Source: Chamaea fasciata (Eukaryota > Chordata > Aves > Passeriformes > Sylviidae). From it: DNA of 64,000 nucleotides. Each line of letters starts with the position of its first letter. Positions within the stretch are counted from its first letter, which is position 1. The notes beneath the pieces are model-generated. The model had not been told where the DNA came from. It ran no database searches and was given only the letters and a program-made list of their open reading frames with translations. This document shows, piece after piece, positions 1 through 13,290 of this stretch. Both the position numbers and the translations under genes were made by a program. The DNA lies in contig JARCOQ010000067.1 in the NCBI GenBank assembly GCA_029207755.1, positions 186,001 through 250,000 of the forward strand. The letters are read 5' to 3'.

Positions 1-529
1 CCTTTTTCCCCCACAAGGGTTTGGGTTGATTTAAAGGGGAAAAAAAGGAAAAATTTTTAAAAAGCAGGATTGGGGATGAGGATGAGGATGGGGAAAGGGG
101 GGAAAAGGAGGATGCCAGAGTTCCCTGCCAGCCCGGGGGGCTGCGGGCAGCCCCCCACGCAAAGGGGAACTCGCGGGGCTGTTTATGTAAGATGCTCATG
201 TTCTGCTGAGCTGCAGCGAGAGCTGCTGTCGATTCCCAGGAAAACCCACGGCTGCCCACGTAGGATCTCCCGAGCAGGGTTGTGTAACGGGGAGCCCGGG
301 CTGGGGAGGGGGGGGTCCGGAGATCCTGCCTGGGGAGGGGGAAAAGCGGGGATGGATGGATTTAAAGGAGTGGGCAAAGTCCTTGGGGAAAATCCTCGGC
401 TGCTGGGATGTGCTGTGGGTGCCCCTCCGGGAGATTTTGGGGTGTTCCGGGCTGGTCTGACCTCTCAGCACAGATTTGGAATTAATTGAGTCACTGGGTG
501 ACTTCCCAGCATCCCTGTTTGTTTGGATC

Positions 530-850
530 TTGAGGAGGAGAGGGAATTTTGTGATGAGATTCAGTGTCGGAGCCGAGGGAAGCGTCAGCGGTGGTTTGGT
601 GGAGGAGGTGGCCTGATCCTGAGCGCTCCTGGAGCTCGTGGGATCCTCCCATGGGGAGGTTCAGGTTGGACATCAGCAGGAATTTCCTCATGGAAAGGGG
701 AGGTTTGGAGCTCCCCATCCCTGGAGGTGTCCAGGGAAAAGCTGGATGTGACACTCTGGGCCGGTGACAAAGTGGGGATGGGGCACAGCTTGGACTGGGT
801 GATCCTGGAGCTCCCTTCCAACCTGAATGATCCCGGGATTTGGGGGGAAA
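530..850 (+). mobile_element. CR1 LINE fragment (diverged 3' end)
   Basis: Typical CR1 3'-end word order is visible: GGAGGTTCAGGTTGGACATC, then a 'CAGGAATTTCCTCATGGAAA' block, 'CATCCCTGGAGGTGTCCAGG', 'GGATGTGACACTCTGGG' and 'CCTTCCAACCTGAATGATCC'. It lacks the 5' coding part, as most avian CR1 copies do. Confidence 0.8.
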
Positions 851-2680
851 ATCCCTCGTTTCCCACCGTCCCCTGTGGGTCTGCACCACCAGCCTCGATA
901 TCTGAGGGAGGGGCCAAATTCACGGCTCCAAATCAGCTCCGCACCCCCAAAAATCACTATTTCAAAGCTTTTTTTCCCCCTAAATCCCCCAAATCCAGGA
1001 ACTCTGGTGGCTCGCGCTGGGCGAGGAGCCCTCTCGGGGCGCTGGAGTTGTGTGTGCAGCGTTACATTTTTATCCCTATTTATTCATGCAGAACCGAGGC
1101 GCGCCCTGCTCGGGAGCGCTGCTCTCCATGAGAACGTTCCTTCATTTACATCCTCCCTCCTTCCCCACAACTGAACTTATCCGGGTTATTTTTATTCCTC
1201 ATGTGTATTTTTTTTTAATATATATATATATATTTTAAAAAGGTTGGGGGAAGGGGAGAAAAAAAAAACAAACCCCAAACTAAAAACCCAACCATCACCA
1301 CCCGTCTAAAATTCACCTTATTTTTACTTCTATTAAAATTTCCCTTCTGGAATTTTGATGAGCCGGGGGAAAAAAAATGAGGCACACGAGCGAGCTTCAC
1401 CCGAGGGGAGAGCCGAGGCCCGGGGATGAGGGGGAGGAATGTGTTTTGGGGCAAAGAGTAAGTTTAGAACTATTTTTCTCTTAACTGGAGCACTTAGCTG
1501 CACCGCAAGCCATTCATCTTGTGCTTTAATAACTCATTCTCCCTGCGAGATGGGATATCACGGCCCTGGATATTGCTTTTCTTGGGATCCAGGATCAAAG
1601 ATGAACCTGCTTCCTCTAATAAAATACGTTTTCATTGGGATTTGAAATAATTTTCTGCACCCTGATTTTCCCCTTTATTTCGGGGCTTGAGCTCTCCTTT
1701 GCCCCAAATCCCCCTTGCTGGCCTGGAATTTATTTATTTCCCTTCCCAAAGGATGGAAATACAATTTCTCTCATTTTCCCCCAGCTCCAAGTGCTGCCAT
1801 TTGCCTCGGGCTGTCTCTAATCGATTGATAAATCAGCTATTTATGATTTATAGAGGATATTTTACATCCTGGGGTCTCCCCTGCCGTGGGAGCTGATGCA
1901 TTTTGGGGATGCCACGGGGTTTGTGACCATTTTATCCTTTTCCTGCCACTTATTATTTTTTTTTTAATCAACAATTCATCCCCCCGGGAGCAAAACCTTT
2001 CCCTCTGCAGCATCTTGTGTTTTTCCCCTGGGGGCGCGACGAGTTTGCCGGGCCGGGGGAAGGAGGCCGGGAGCTTTTTTGGAAATCCTGGAAGGTTTTT
2101 TCTGGGAGCAGAGGGAGCTCTCGGCTCGCGGCTCCGCCGCTTTCCCGGCGCCGCCTCGCCGGGATTAAAATCCTTAAAACAAAACTTCTCCTTTTCATGT
2201 TTCCCCCCGCCGGCCCGACCGTCTCTTAACTACGCATTTGATCTCGGCATCTCCTTGAGAAGAAGGTTCGCAGCCTGAGCAGGAATTAATGGGAAGCAGG
2301 AATTAAGCAGCGGATCAAAGCGGTGTTTTTGGTGGTTTTTTTTTTTTGGGAAGGGGGGGAAAACGCGGCGGGGACACGCGGTGGTGGCACCAGGGGACAC
2401 GGGGGACACCGGGAGGTGGCTCTCGGTGCTCTCTCACTCCGGCACAGCGCTGGGTGAAGCCACCCCCTGTGCCCAGGATTGTCACCTCCAGGTCTGGGCT
2501 CGGGGGCTCTCTCTCTGTCTCTCCTGAGGTTTGGGGGGTTTTTTTTCCAGGATTTGGGGATGCTGGAGGCAGCCGCGCTTCCCGCAGCGCCGGAGCCCAG
2601 GGGCGTGCGGCGGGAATTCCCGCGTTTAAACAAATATTTGGCGAAGGGGGAAAGAGGAGGGGAGGCAACAGCGCTGCTGA
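850..2680. other. Non-genic stretch, no recognised element
   Basis: Mixed sequence with a TA microsatellite at 1218-1234, T and A runs, and a CpG-rich patch at 2030-2165. Nothing else is supported. Confidence 0.6.
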
Positions 2681-2682
2681 GG

Positions 2683-3046
2683 CCCCCGAAATGCTGAGCC
2701 ACCCCAAAATGTTGAGCCCCTCCAAAATGCTGAGCCCCCCAAATGCTGCACTCCCCCCAAAATGCTGAGCCCCCCAAAAGCCGAGTCCCCTGGGCTCCTG
2801 AGCTCTCCAAAATGCTGCAGCCCGCCCCCCCAAAAGTCTGCGGTCCCCTAAATGCTGCTGCCCTGCAAAATGCTGCATCCCCCCAAAAATGCTGCAGACC
2901 CCCATGATCCTGCAGCCCCCCCCAAGATGCTGAGCCCCCCTGTCCTGCTGAGTCCCCCCCAAAATTTGGCAGACCCCAAAATGCTGCAGCTCCTTGAGAT
3001 GTCGCAGCCCCCCAGAATTCTGCACCCCCCGAGATGCTGCCCAGCC
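2683..3046. repeat. Imperfect minisatellite, ~17-bp unit (CCCCCAAAATGCTGAGC)
   Basis: About 20 degenerate units of the type CCCCCCAAAATGCTG(A/C)(G/A)(C/T)C. Unit length varies between 14 and 24 bases, so frame is not kept, yet long open frames appear on the minus strand. Those are compositional. Confidence 0.9.
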
Positions 3047-4742
3047 CCTTCCCCATCTATCACAGCCCAGAGGGAGGAAATGACAGGGCCAGGGTCACGC
3101 CGGGGTGGGAGCAGCATCTTGAACCCAGAGGATTTGCAAAGTCCGAGTTTTTTTCTCCACTAAAACTGTTAAAATCCCTCCTGGACCCGGCTGTTTTGGG
3201 GGGATAATCCTGGGTGGGAGTGGGGGGCACATGCTGGGCCCGGGGGTCAGGATTGAGCTGCTGCTGGAGACTTTGCCCTGCTTGGTCGGGACCTCGTCCT
3301 GTCCTCACTGCTCCCGGGATTTCTCCCTCCTCAGGGAGGGGCAGGTCACACATGAGACATAGATTTGAAAAATCCCAGCCCAGGGATTTGCCAGATTTCT
3401 TCCAGCTGGAGTGAAAAGCCTGGGAATTTGGATGGAGAGCTGGGCCGTGGGGGAGATCGGGGCTCCTGGTGATTGGGGACAGTTTGGCTGCCGGGTTGTG
3501 GTCAGAATTCGGCCTTTCCCGGGATATCCATGAGATGAGCTGGTCCAGGAGAAGCTGATGGCACAGAGGGGGAGACCTTGGAGCTGCAGTCTGGCGCTTT
3601 TTCCATTGGAAAGTGCAGGAATGTTTGGAAAACAGGACTTCTGTTACTCTTTTTTCTCTTGTTGGGATGTCACTGCGGGGACGGAGGGGTGTGCAAAGCC
3701 ACTCTGGGCCCTGCAGTGACCTCAGCCTCCACACACGTGGTGTTCCCAGCAAAATCCAGAATTTGGGATAGGGATACCTGCAGGTGGATGGGGGGGATCC
3801 CTGTGGGGTCCCTCCTGAGCGATGCCGCCCATGTCCCACCCAGACACCCGGAGTTTAAACCCCAACAGACTCATCTTTCCAGGAAAACCCTTTATAAAGG
3901 ATTTAACCACCTGTATCCAAGGTAGGAATTTCATTCCACGGGCTGCTTTTGCCTTGAGGCCACAAGGCCAAGGAAATTCTCTGCCTCCTCTTTGCACACC
4001 TCAACACACACATGAAAAACCTCCTCCACCAGGGCAAGCGCGCAATTAAAACCCCACCACGCTCACACTCAACAAACCCCTGGCAGCCTCCAAAGAGTGA
4101 ATTAAACGAGGATGAAAGGCAAACGCCAGCTCTGGCTAAACCTTAGGACAGGAGCCATCAGCTCTCGGCGGCGTCCCGGGGATTTTCAAAGCGCGCCAAT
4201 GGAATTTGGCCGCTCCATTTCATCCTCTGTCAATCAGCGTCGCCGCTCCTGATGCTTCCTCCTCCTCCTCTGAGATCCCCCATTTCTTTTGGCGATGCCC
4301 ACAGCTCAGTTGTATCCCAGCCAGGCAGCCCTCATCGCCGAGCGATTAAATCAGCGGGAAAAAAAAAAAACCAGGAGAGACGTGTCTCTTCTCAGACATA
4401 ATAGCAAAAAGGGGGCGGCGGGGATGGGGAGGGGGGCGACGGCTCCGGGTCTATTTCTGCTCTGACGTGTCCTGGCGCTGCCGGAGCCTTTCCCCGGGTG
4501 CCGAGCGAGCTGTGCCGGCCCTCACCGCCTGCAGGTGGCAAAGGGGGATGTGCGGGGAAGGTTCCTGCACCCGGCTGGGTTTTCTCAGTGTCCCAAAGTC
4601 CATGGTCCCGGGGGTTGGGTCTGTTTTGGGCTCGGGTCCTGCCGCAGCTGTGTCGGGTTCCTGTGGGTGCTGTCGGTGCGTGGAGGGATTGGGGAATGCG
4701 GGTGTCACAGCAGGGCCACCCGTGGGTGCTGCTCCGTGAACA
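3047..4742. other. Non-genic stretch, no recognised element
   Basis: Unique-looking sequence between two minisatellites; AT-rich around 3900-4140. No exon or transposon recognised. Confidence 0.6.
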
Positions 4743-5540
4743 TCCTGATGTCCAAGGGTCCTGATTCCTGAGCACCTTGATCCTTGAGCATCCTGATCCT
4801 TGGGCATCCTGATCCTTGAGCACCTTGATCTGTGAGCATCCTGATCCCTGAGCATCCTGATCCCTGAACGTCCTGATCCTTGAGCATCCTGATCCCTGAG
4901 CATCCTGATCCCTGAGCATCCTGATCCTTGGGCATCCTGATCCTTGAGGACCTTGATCCATGAGCACCCTGATCCTTGGACATCCTGATCCTTGAGCATC
5001 CTGATCCCTGAGCATCCTGATCCTTGAGCATCCTGATCCCTGAGCATCCTGATCCTTGGGCATCCTGATCCTTGAGCACCTTGATCCATGAGCATCCTGA
5101 TCCCCGAACATCCTGATCCTTGAGCATCCTGATCGTTGAGCACCTTGATCCATGAGCATCCTGATCCTTGGACATCCTGATCCTTGGACATCCTGATCCC
5201 TGAGCATCCTGATCCTTGAGCATCCTGATCTTTGAGCATCCTGATCCCCGGGCATCCCAGTCCCTGAGCATTTCAACATCCAGGGATCCTGACCTCTGAG
5301 CACCCCATCCTTTGGGAATCCTGGTCCCTGAGCATTCTGAGCCTTGGGCATTCTGATCCCTGAGCATCCTGGCCTCCAAGAATCCAATCCTCTGAGCATC
5401 CCTCTCTCCAAGAATCCTGACCCCCGATCATCCTGACCCCCAATCATCCCAACCTCTGAGCATCCTGACCTCTGAGCATCCTGACTCCCAAGCATTCCAT
5501 CCTCCAAGTCCTCCAGCTGTTGAACATCCTGCCCCTCCAG
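4743..5540. repeat. Minisatellite, 16-bp unit (CATCCTGATCCTTGAG)
   Basis: Roughly 48 units of CATCCTGATCC(T/C)TGAG, nearly regular from 4790 to 5270 and more degenerate toward 5540. Because 16 is not a multiple of 3 and the unit lacks minus-strand stops, all three minus frames read a 16-residue periodic peptide (RIRMLRDQDAQGSGCS-like). This explains the long minus-strand open frame without invoking a gene. Confidence 0.95.
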
Positions 5541-8500
5541 CATCCCTGTCTCCCATGCCTTCCCCAGGGGCAGCTTCCTCCCAGCCTCTCAAATCGAGTG
5601 CTTTAATAACGGGCTGCAAAAGGACCGTGGAGAGAGGGGGAATAATTGTGTGATCCCGGGTTATCAGGTCACCGAGTGTTTCCTGCCCTGGACTTGGCCA
5701 TTCCCAGGATAAAACTGAATGATGAGGGCTGCCTTAATGAGAATTCCTGTCCCTGGAAGACACCAGTGTGACCCTTCCAACTCTGACTGTCCGAGTGTTC
5801 CTGAACCCCTTTTTCCTGCAGAGATTTGCGGCAGCAGCAGCGTGACCCTGGCTTTGTGTGTGCCAGTCCCGGGCTGCTGGAAGTTGCTTTTATTTATTTT
5901 ATGGTTGTTTTTTTGTTTCTTTTTAAGGATTTTTATGTTTAAACGTAAAGATTTAGGAAATCCAGCCCTGCTCATCACGTCCCTGGGGTGGCTCCAGCTG
6001 CTGCCACCTCACCTGGCTCTGTCCCCAGTGGCAAAGTTTGGCTCAGATCCTGGGTTTTCCCACACGAAACAAAACCTCTCGGGCTGGGAATCCAAAACTT
6101 GCCATCCCAGAGGACCATCCGTGAGTGGCTGCACATCCAGGCTGGGGAGGGACGGCTCTGGGGGGTTGTTTGTTTGGGAAACAGGATCAGAAATAAGCCA
6201 CGGGGTTGTGGTGTGGCCTCACAGGGTTGGGCCAGCCGCTGCTTTTCCATTCCAGAAATGTCACTGAGTCACGGATGACTCAGAACTATAATGGGAGACA
6301 TTTCCAACCCCGTGCATGGCTCGGAGACGTCTTCCAGGGATATTAGAGCTGTTTGTGAAGTCCAGGCCTTGCCCTGGCGCTGTCCCTCCCTCCCTGGCTG
6401 CTCCGTGTCCCCGCCTTGGCCAAGGTGACAGCCCGGCGTGTGGTGGCAGCCGGGATGCGGCTCCTCCGTGTCCCGCGGGATCGGAGGGACGTTCCGTGGG
6501 ATCAGGGGGACGCATTAATGCTCCCCATCAGGTGACAGGTGTCTATTAAAGTGACTCCCATCACCGCTGCCCCCGGCCTGCCCTTGACCCGGGGCTGGCC
6601 CAGCAGACAGCTCCGTGTCACCTCCCTGGGCGACCTCAGCGCCACGGTGGCCGCGGCTCCCGCGGGATTTTGGCTGCCGGAGAGGGGTGGGATCCGTGTC
6701 TGAGCATCATCTGGGGTCACTCTGCCTCCCTTCCCTCCTCTTCCCGCACAGGGAAATTTCCTTCCTGCCCCTGGGTGACGGGAAAGGGACAGGTCTGTGA
6801 GGTGTCCCCCTCTCACCCAGGAGCAGCGCTCCCCTCGGAGATCTCTCCGCGCCTCCTCTTCCCACAGCTCGCCTCATCCCGGCCTCCTGAGCCAATTGAT
6901 TAAAGCAGGATGGGTAGGAATGAAACGAGGGAGGCGTTTGATCCAGTCAGACCAGTTCGGGGCTCCGGGGTGAGCGGTGTGGGTCGGCGCCGGCGCCATT
7001 GCCGGCGCGATGCCGCGAGCCGGGCTCGGGGAGACACACTCTTCCCTCCTCGCTGGAAATACTTTCTCACCAAATAGCATTAAATATTCCTGAGCTGTGA
7101 ACATCTTGGACTGATTTTATTTTCCATAAATAAACTTGTTGGGAGATATTTGGAGATGGGCCTAAGCTGCAGAGCTTGGACCGGCTCCCAAATCTCGCTG
7201 CTGTTTGGGCTCGAGGGGTTGGTTCAGGATTGTTTCGAGCTTTATTTCGGTTTCAAAGGGGGTTGGGATTAAAGAGGAGCCCTCAAACAGGACCCTCAGC
7301 GCTTTCCTAAAATCCCCGATCCCTTAAAATGCTGATGATGGTGGGAGAGGGGATCACAGGCGTCCCCTCACCTCCAGACGTGGCTATAGGTTCATATCTA
7401 TAGGGGCTGGGGGTTTTGGAAGTGGCATTTCCAGTGGCATCAGCTGGATTCTTCCAGAGGTGCCAAATCCCAATTTTTTGGATTGGGGCCGTGGATGCTC
7501 CATGTATTTTGGCACTGTGGAGGTTTGGGGGCACAAACCTTTCCACGTCACAGCGACAAGGCGCCCCTTGCCCCGATGGAGATGCCTCCAGCCCATCCCA
7601 GCTTCTTGCTGGAAATTTGTTGCTTTCCAGATTGGAATAAGAAAAGCAGAAAATGAGAGATTAAAAAAAAAACCCCAAAAAACAACAAAACAAAAAAAAC
7701 CCCCAACAACAAACAATGATGTTTATTTATTTTCCAATGGGGAAATGAAGTGGGAGAGCTGCAAAGGGTGTGTTTGCAAACCTGCTCCTGGCACAGCCAG
7801 AGGAGGCCGGATCCGGATCCGTGGGGCAGGGAGGTTGAATTCCCGTCCTTTCCCGGCAGGGCCGAGCATCTCCCTGCGCCTGATGAGCAGTGACAAGGAC
7901 AGGATTGCTCTTTTGGTGAGCGCACATGCTCCCCAAACCCCCGGCCGTCCCTCGGCCTCGCCTTCCCTTCTTCTCCCTCAATCCCCAGGTTTCTTCCGGG
8001 GGAAGAGGAGCCTAATCCGCGCTGTAAACTCTGTCACGTCCTCATTAATTTGGCCATGTCTCCCTCGGTCGCCTTAGGGAAGCATCACATTTTTAACGAG
8101 GCTCCGGGGGGGGAGAGGGCTCGGTTTTGACAGCTGAGGTGGGAAAGGTGCAGCGTCAGGGTTTGGCTCCGGGGGCTGCTCCGCACGCCGGGAATTTCAG
8201 CCGGGATGAGGCCGCTGCTCCCGCATTTCCTGGGGGTTTGAGGGCACAGACCAAGAGCCCAGGGGTGCTGCTGGGTGTCCACAATTCCGCAGGGTTGGCG
8301 CTGCCATCCCAGCGTGAGGCACTTCCAAACCTTCAGGACAACCCCAGGATTTGGCACCACGGCTCAGGACCAGCTGACCTGGCTAATTCTGGCTAATCCT
8401 GCTTTTTTTTCCCACCCCATTATTCCTAAACTCTAACATTTTGTAGTGAAATCTCACGGCGTGGTCTTATTTCCAAAGGACATTGTGAACATGTTCCAAA

Positions 8501-8633
8501 TAATCTTACAGAAATGACATATATTCCCAATTTATTTATATATATATATATGATGCACATTTCCAATATATTATACATATATTATGTATTTTCCCAATGT
8601 ATGATGTGTAATATTTTTATTCGAATTGTATCC
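5541..8633. other. Non-genic stretch, no recognised element
   Basis: Unique-looking sequence with scattered A-rich runs (7662-7710) and a small CpG-rich patch at 6970-7030. No repeat body or exon recognised. Confidence 0.6.
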
Positions 8634-8806
8634 TATATATTATATTATATTATATTATATTATATTATATTATATTATATTATATTATATTATATTATAT
8701 TATATTATATTATATTATATTATATTATATTATATTATATTATATTATATTATATTATATTATATTATATTATATTATATTATATTATATTATATTATAT
8801 TATATT
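8634..8806. repeat. Perfect pentanucleotide microsatellite (TATAT)n, ~34 copies
   Basis: About 172 bases of uninterrupted TATAT, flanked by degenerate AT-rich sequence (8510-8634 and 8807-8850). The array is its own near-complement and could extrude hairpins. Confidence 0.97.
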
Positions 8807-10547
8807 GTATTATTTATATACAGCTCTCCTATACATTTATTTTATATTCCACATATTTACTGCTCTATCTGGCGCTGCATCCCTGAGCGGTTTTGTGCTC
8901 AGGGCAAGGATCCATGGCTTTTCTGTGTAAGGCCAGCGGCTGATCCGTGGGGATCTTGCTCCATCCTGGGAGCTCTTCTAACCCATTCTAATGCAAATGT
9001 GCATTAGCTGATAATCGGAATGTTGAGTGGATTATTTCACCCCCAGACGAGCTGCCGCAAGGCACATTTAAAATTTTTTTTTTCCCTTTTAATATATTAA
9101 ACCAAAAGGGAAAAAAAAAAAAATCCAAACCAAACTGCCCTGCCACAAAGAAACCCACCTTTGGGAGTAGGATTGATCCCCAGGGATCTGGGCAGGAAGC
9201 AGGATCTCTCTTTTTCCCTCTCGAGGCCATAAATAAAACGAAGACCCACCACCCGGTGACACCCTCTCGCAGCTTTATGGCGTGTGCACTGTAATTGCAT
9301 CAGCAAACATTTGTGTTGTAATTAAAGCCAGGAGCCACCAAACCATGAGAAATCAATTAAAAGGAGTCCTGGCTGTGGGAGCAGCATCCCATCCCTCCTC
9401 CCTGTCCTGCTAAGATGCTGCTTCATCCTTTCTCTCCCGCCCCCCAAAAAAAATCCCACAGAGGGGGTTGATGTCCCTAAATGGGATTTTTTTTTTTTTC
9501 CTCCCAATCTCCTGGATCCTGGAGCGTCCCTGCCCTGTGGTGCCCCAGCCTCGCTGCTGGTGTTGGTTTTGGTGGGTTTTGGGAGTGGAGGGGTTGCCCT
9601 GGGTGCATCCCAATGTCCACACGGGATGTGGGAGGTTTTTTTGGGAGCAGCCACAGGTTGGGGGGTTGGTTAATCAGCTCATGCGGGAGCAAATGGAAAC
9701 CTGCAGGAAATGGGAATTTTATCCAGCAGGGTTTGAATTTTGGGGGATAAACAGGGAAGGGAAATCAGCCCTTAGGGACAGGACCTGGCTGTGAGATCTC
9801 ATTTTAAAAATGTTTAGGGATAACAGGAGAAATCTACACCCTTCTACCCCCGGGAAGGGCTTTGAGGGTGTTTTGGGGTTTGGGTATAAAAGGGGAAGGG
9901 CCATCCCACTGCGGGAATCATGGGATGCTGCTGCTGCTGCCTCTGCTCCAACCCCTCAACCTCTTCCCCAAACCCCCTCTCACCCCAGGAGCGCCTTTTG
10001 GCTCAACCCATCACCCCAAAAAACGGGATTTGACTGGAAGCTTCCATCCCCCCCCCCCCCCCCCCCAATCCTGCTCCAACCACGGGACGCTTCCCCCACG
10101 GAGATTCAATTCCCCCCATGCTCTGGGAGCTTGGAAAAGAAAAAGGATCTGAATCCACCAAAACAAACCCTTTTCCCTGCACGTGCGGCTGCTTCCCCCG
10201 GGAGAGGCTGAAAGAGAGACTGAAGCGCATGTGACAGATGTTAATCGCATCATTTAATGCACTCCTGGAAGGCACTTGGATACAGGGATGGGGAGGAAGA
10301 GGAAGAATGGGCCATTGTCTCCCGTTTCCGGCGGCGTCCCCGGGGAATGGATCACCCCGGGGCTCACAGCTCACCCGGGGAGTGAGGGAGGTGGGAATGG
10401 CAGCGCGGGAATTCGGCAGTTTTCTGGAGCATCCACGGTGGTGAATGCGCCCGTTTGGATACAAAGGAGTGGTGGGGGGAAAAAAAAAAAAGGCATAAAA
10501 ATCGGTTTTGTTTCGTTCCCGAAGGGATGTTTTGGGGAGAGGGTGAA
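8807..10547. other. Non-genic stretch with homopolymers
   Basis: Contains T and A runs (9076-9083, 9111-9123), a C run (10051-10067) and no recognisable gene or mobile element. Confidence 0.6.
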
Positions 10548-11165
10548 AGAGGGATGGTGGGATCGTGTGTGACCCACAGCCTGGACCAAACACGGATTAT
10601 AGGAGAGGGAAAAATAGGGATGGAGGGATCGTACCTGGCCCACAGCTGAGCATCCCTGGAGGAAACGGGGGATACAGGAGAGGGGAAATAGGGATGGAGG
10701 GATCACATCTGATCCACATCTGAGAACCCCTGGAGCAAACAGGGAATACAGGAGAGGCGGGAAGAGGGATGGTGGGATCACTTCTGATCCACACCCTGGA
10801 CCAAACGTGGATACAGGAGAGGGAAAAATAATGATGGAAGGACCTCTGTTGTCCCACAGCTGAATGTCCCTGGAGTAAACAGGGGATACAGGAGAAGGGA
10901 AAACAAGGATCACATCTGATCCACACCTGAGCATCCCTGGAGCAAATAGGGAATACAGGAAAAGGGAAATAGGGATGGTGGGATCATTCCTGATCCACAC
11001 CTGAACATCCCTGGAGCAAACATGGACACAGGAGAAGGGAAGCAGGGATGGAGGGATCAGATCTGAACATCCCTGTACAGAATGAGGGACACAAGAGGGA
11101 AAATTGTCACGGAAGGGTCATTCCTGATCCACACCTGAGAACCCCCGGAGCAAACACCTCCTGCT
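10548..11165. repeat. Minisatellite, ~68-77-bp unit
   Basis: About nine imperfect copies of a unit such as GATCACATCTGATCCACACC ... GAGCATCCCTGGAGCAAACA ... GGATACAGGAGAGGG ... GGGATGGAGG. Copies start near 10560, 10628, 10700, 10777, 10841, 10909, 10982, 11056 and 11118. Confidence 0.92.
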
Positions 11166-11384
11166 CGGCCCGGAGAACAGTGAAACCCCATCCAATATCC
11201 ATCATGGAGAGGGGATATTTGCCAGCAGCAGGGAATCGCATTTCCAAGGCAGGAGCAGCATCCCATGGCCTGCTTCCCTGATTGAATTCCCCCTTGGTGA
11301 CCCGGGAAGGTAATTGAGGCTCAGGGGAGCCGGGGCAGATCGCACCCCCTGGAAATCAGCCCCTCCAGCCACTCCCCCCCGAGC

Positions 11385-11700
11385 CGGGCAGCAATTGAGA
11401 CGAGCTGACTTGAAGGTGCCTAAAAGTAACCAACTTATTGCCTAATAGATTTCTCAGTCATGAATTCCCCGTGCTCCGTATGCCCCCCAATCAGAGCAAT
11501 TATGGATTTAAATGGAGCCGGAATCCGCGGTGCAGAAAATGCCCGTTTTTAGCGGGAGATTGGCCAGAGGTGAGGGACCTGTAACACCCCTGGTAATGAA
11601 AGCTCTTCACAGCTTGCCGTGTTCCACCCGGGAATAATTGCTGCAGCCTGTGATACGGATCCGGCTGCGTTAATGATGCCCCTGTTCCTTTTCACAGGAC
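11385..11700. other. AT-rich low-repeat block, candidate conserved non-coding element
   Basis: Complex sequence with homeodomain-type and GATA-like words (CCTAATAGATTT, CAATTATGGATTTAAATGG, TAATGATGCC) and no repeat structure. Conservation cannot be judged without alignment. Confidence 0.35.
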
Positions 11701-12359
11701 TCATTTCAGCTTTTTTCCCCCTTCCCTTTATTTTATTTTTTTTTTCCCGGGGATTTCAAAGCGCCGAGGCATCGTGGGAATTAACGCATTAACGCGGCTG
11801 TTTGTGGTGCTGGGGGGGGAGGATTTCCAAACGTTATCCCCGGGATCGATTAACAAAGTGCCGGGGATCGGGAGCCTCGGGAAAAGGTGGCTGGAGGGGA
11901 CTGGAGTGTGACACGGGTGTCATCCCTCTGTCCATCCCAATCGGAATTTATTCGCCGTGACAGGATGGGTTTATCAGGACAAAACACGCATCAGGAATTT
12001 AAAAGCAACAACAACAACAACAACAAAAATTTTAAAAAAAATATTTTGGATTGGAAATAAAACTCCCATTAACTTCCGAATGAAAAACCACATCCAAGGG
12101 AGACAGTTGGCTTCTCCTCGGAGTTTATTATTAAATATTTTACCAGGGAGGGAAGTTCTGAGCTGAGCATCTTTTCCCTCCTGTTGCTGGCAAGAGCAGT
12201 TTGTGTGGAGGGAGGGTGAGCTCTTGGTTGTTTTCCCGAAGCTCTTTCCGGGGGTAGATGGGTGTAGATTTCTCCCATTATTCCTAGATTGGAGCAGCTT
12301 TTTAATGAGATCCCAAGGCGGGGTCCTGTTCCTGAGGAATATTGGGAATATAGCTCTAC

Positions 12360-12645
12360 TTCCAATATATCTCTATCTGTCTGGAATATAGTCTGTATTT
12401 CCGTATAGAGCATATATAGAATATGTAAAGAATATATAGAGAATACGGTCTATATTTCCATGTAGAACATATGAAAATAAATCTAGAAATGCATATTAAA
12501 ATATACAAACACATCTATCCTTGATGGAAATATAGAATATATATTATATCCATTCCCAGTATATGATATACATAGTACATGACAGAATGCATATATAATA
12601 CGATAATATGATATATTACATATGATATATATTTTATAAGTTATT
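12360..12645. repeat. AT-rich tract with repeated ATATAGAATAT words
   Basis: Degenerate sequence with repeated TCTATATTTCC, ATATAGAATATGT and TATGATATA words. No fixed period is clear; it is probably a decayed AT microsatellite. Confidence 0.7.
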
Positions 12646-12889
12646 GTTGTTGGTGCATAGGGGGTGGGAGAAAGGCCCTGTCGGTTCTTTTGGATCCTCG
12701 CAACTCGGCAGCAGCAAATTCCGAGCGCTGGGAGAGGGTCCAGCGGGTGAATGATGCCGTGGGTGGGTCGGTGCTGCATCCCCAGGGACGGAGCCGCTCC
12801 CGCTGCTCCTGAAACGCTTTAATTTCTCCCCAGATAGAACCGAGATGGGTTGTTTTTTTTTTTTTTTTCCCCTCCTTGCCTTTGCCATC

Positions 12890-13290
12890 GCTCCGGCGGA
12901 GGGTCCCGAGGGGCTCCGGGATTAATTTCCCGGGGTGACCCGGGGAGCCGCAGCCGCCTGACCCCGAAGCCGGAGAGGTCGCGGGGTCGCGGCGGGGGAG
13001 CAGAGGGGACCCGCGGCCGCTGATAAGGAGCTCGGGGCTCTCGGCGGTTTTGGGCAGCGCGGAAATGGCATTTCCAGTGAACTCAATCCCGCGGCGGGAT
13101 CGCAGCGCCGAGATTCAATTACCGGCCCCGCCAGCGCCGTCCCTGGGGACTGGAGTGTCACCGTCACCCCCCGCCAGCGCTGCCGCCTCCCCGGGACCCC
13201 TCGGTGGCCTCGGGGGCGGCCGAGGGTCCCTGCGGAGGGGTCGGGGCCGCCCAGGGGTCGGGGCGTGTTGGGGAATGGTCAATGAGCAGG
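12890..13290. promoter_or_regulatory. CpG-island-like segment
   Basis: Dense CpG by eye (GAGAGGTCGCGGGGTCGCGG, GACCCGCGGCCGCTGATAAG) over about 400 bases. It includes a GATA-type word CTGATAAG. No transcript start can be assigned. Confidence 0.4.

Noticed and set aside
2286..3056. 256-codon minus-strand frame rich in Gly, Ala and Phe-Trp-Gly
   Set aside because: Encoded by the CCCCAAAATGCTG repeat; unit length is irregular and no homologue is recognisable.
4392..5543. 383-codon minus-strand open frame
   Set aside because: Made of the 16-bp satellite; the same periodic peptide appears in the other minus frames, with no start context or splice signals.
8514..8930. 138-codon frame LYYIILYYI considered as a membrane protein
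   Set aside because: It is the (TATAT)n microsatellite read in frame.
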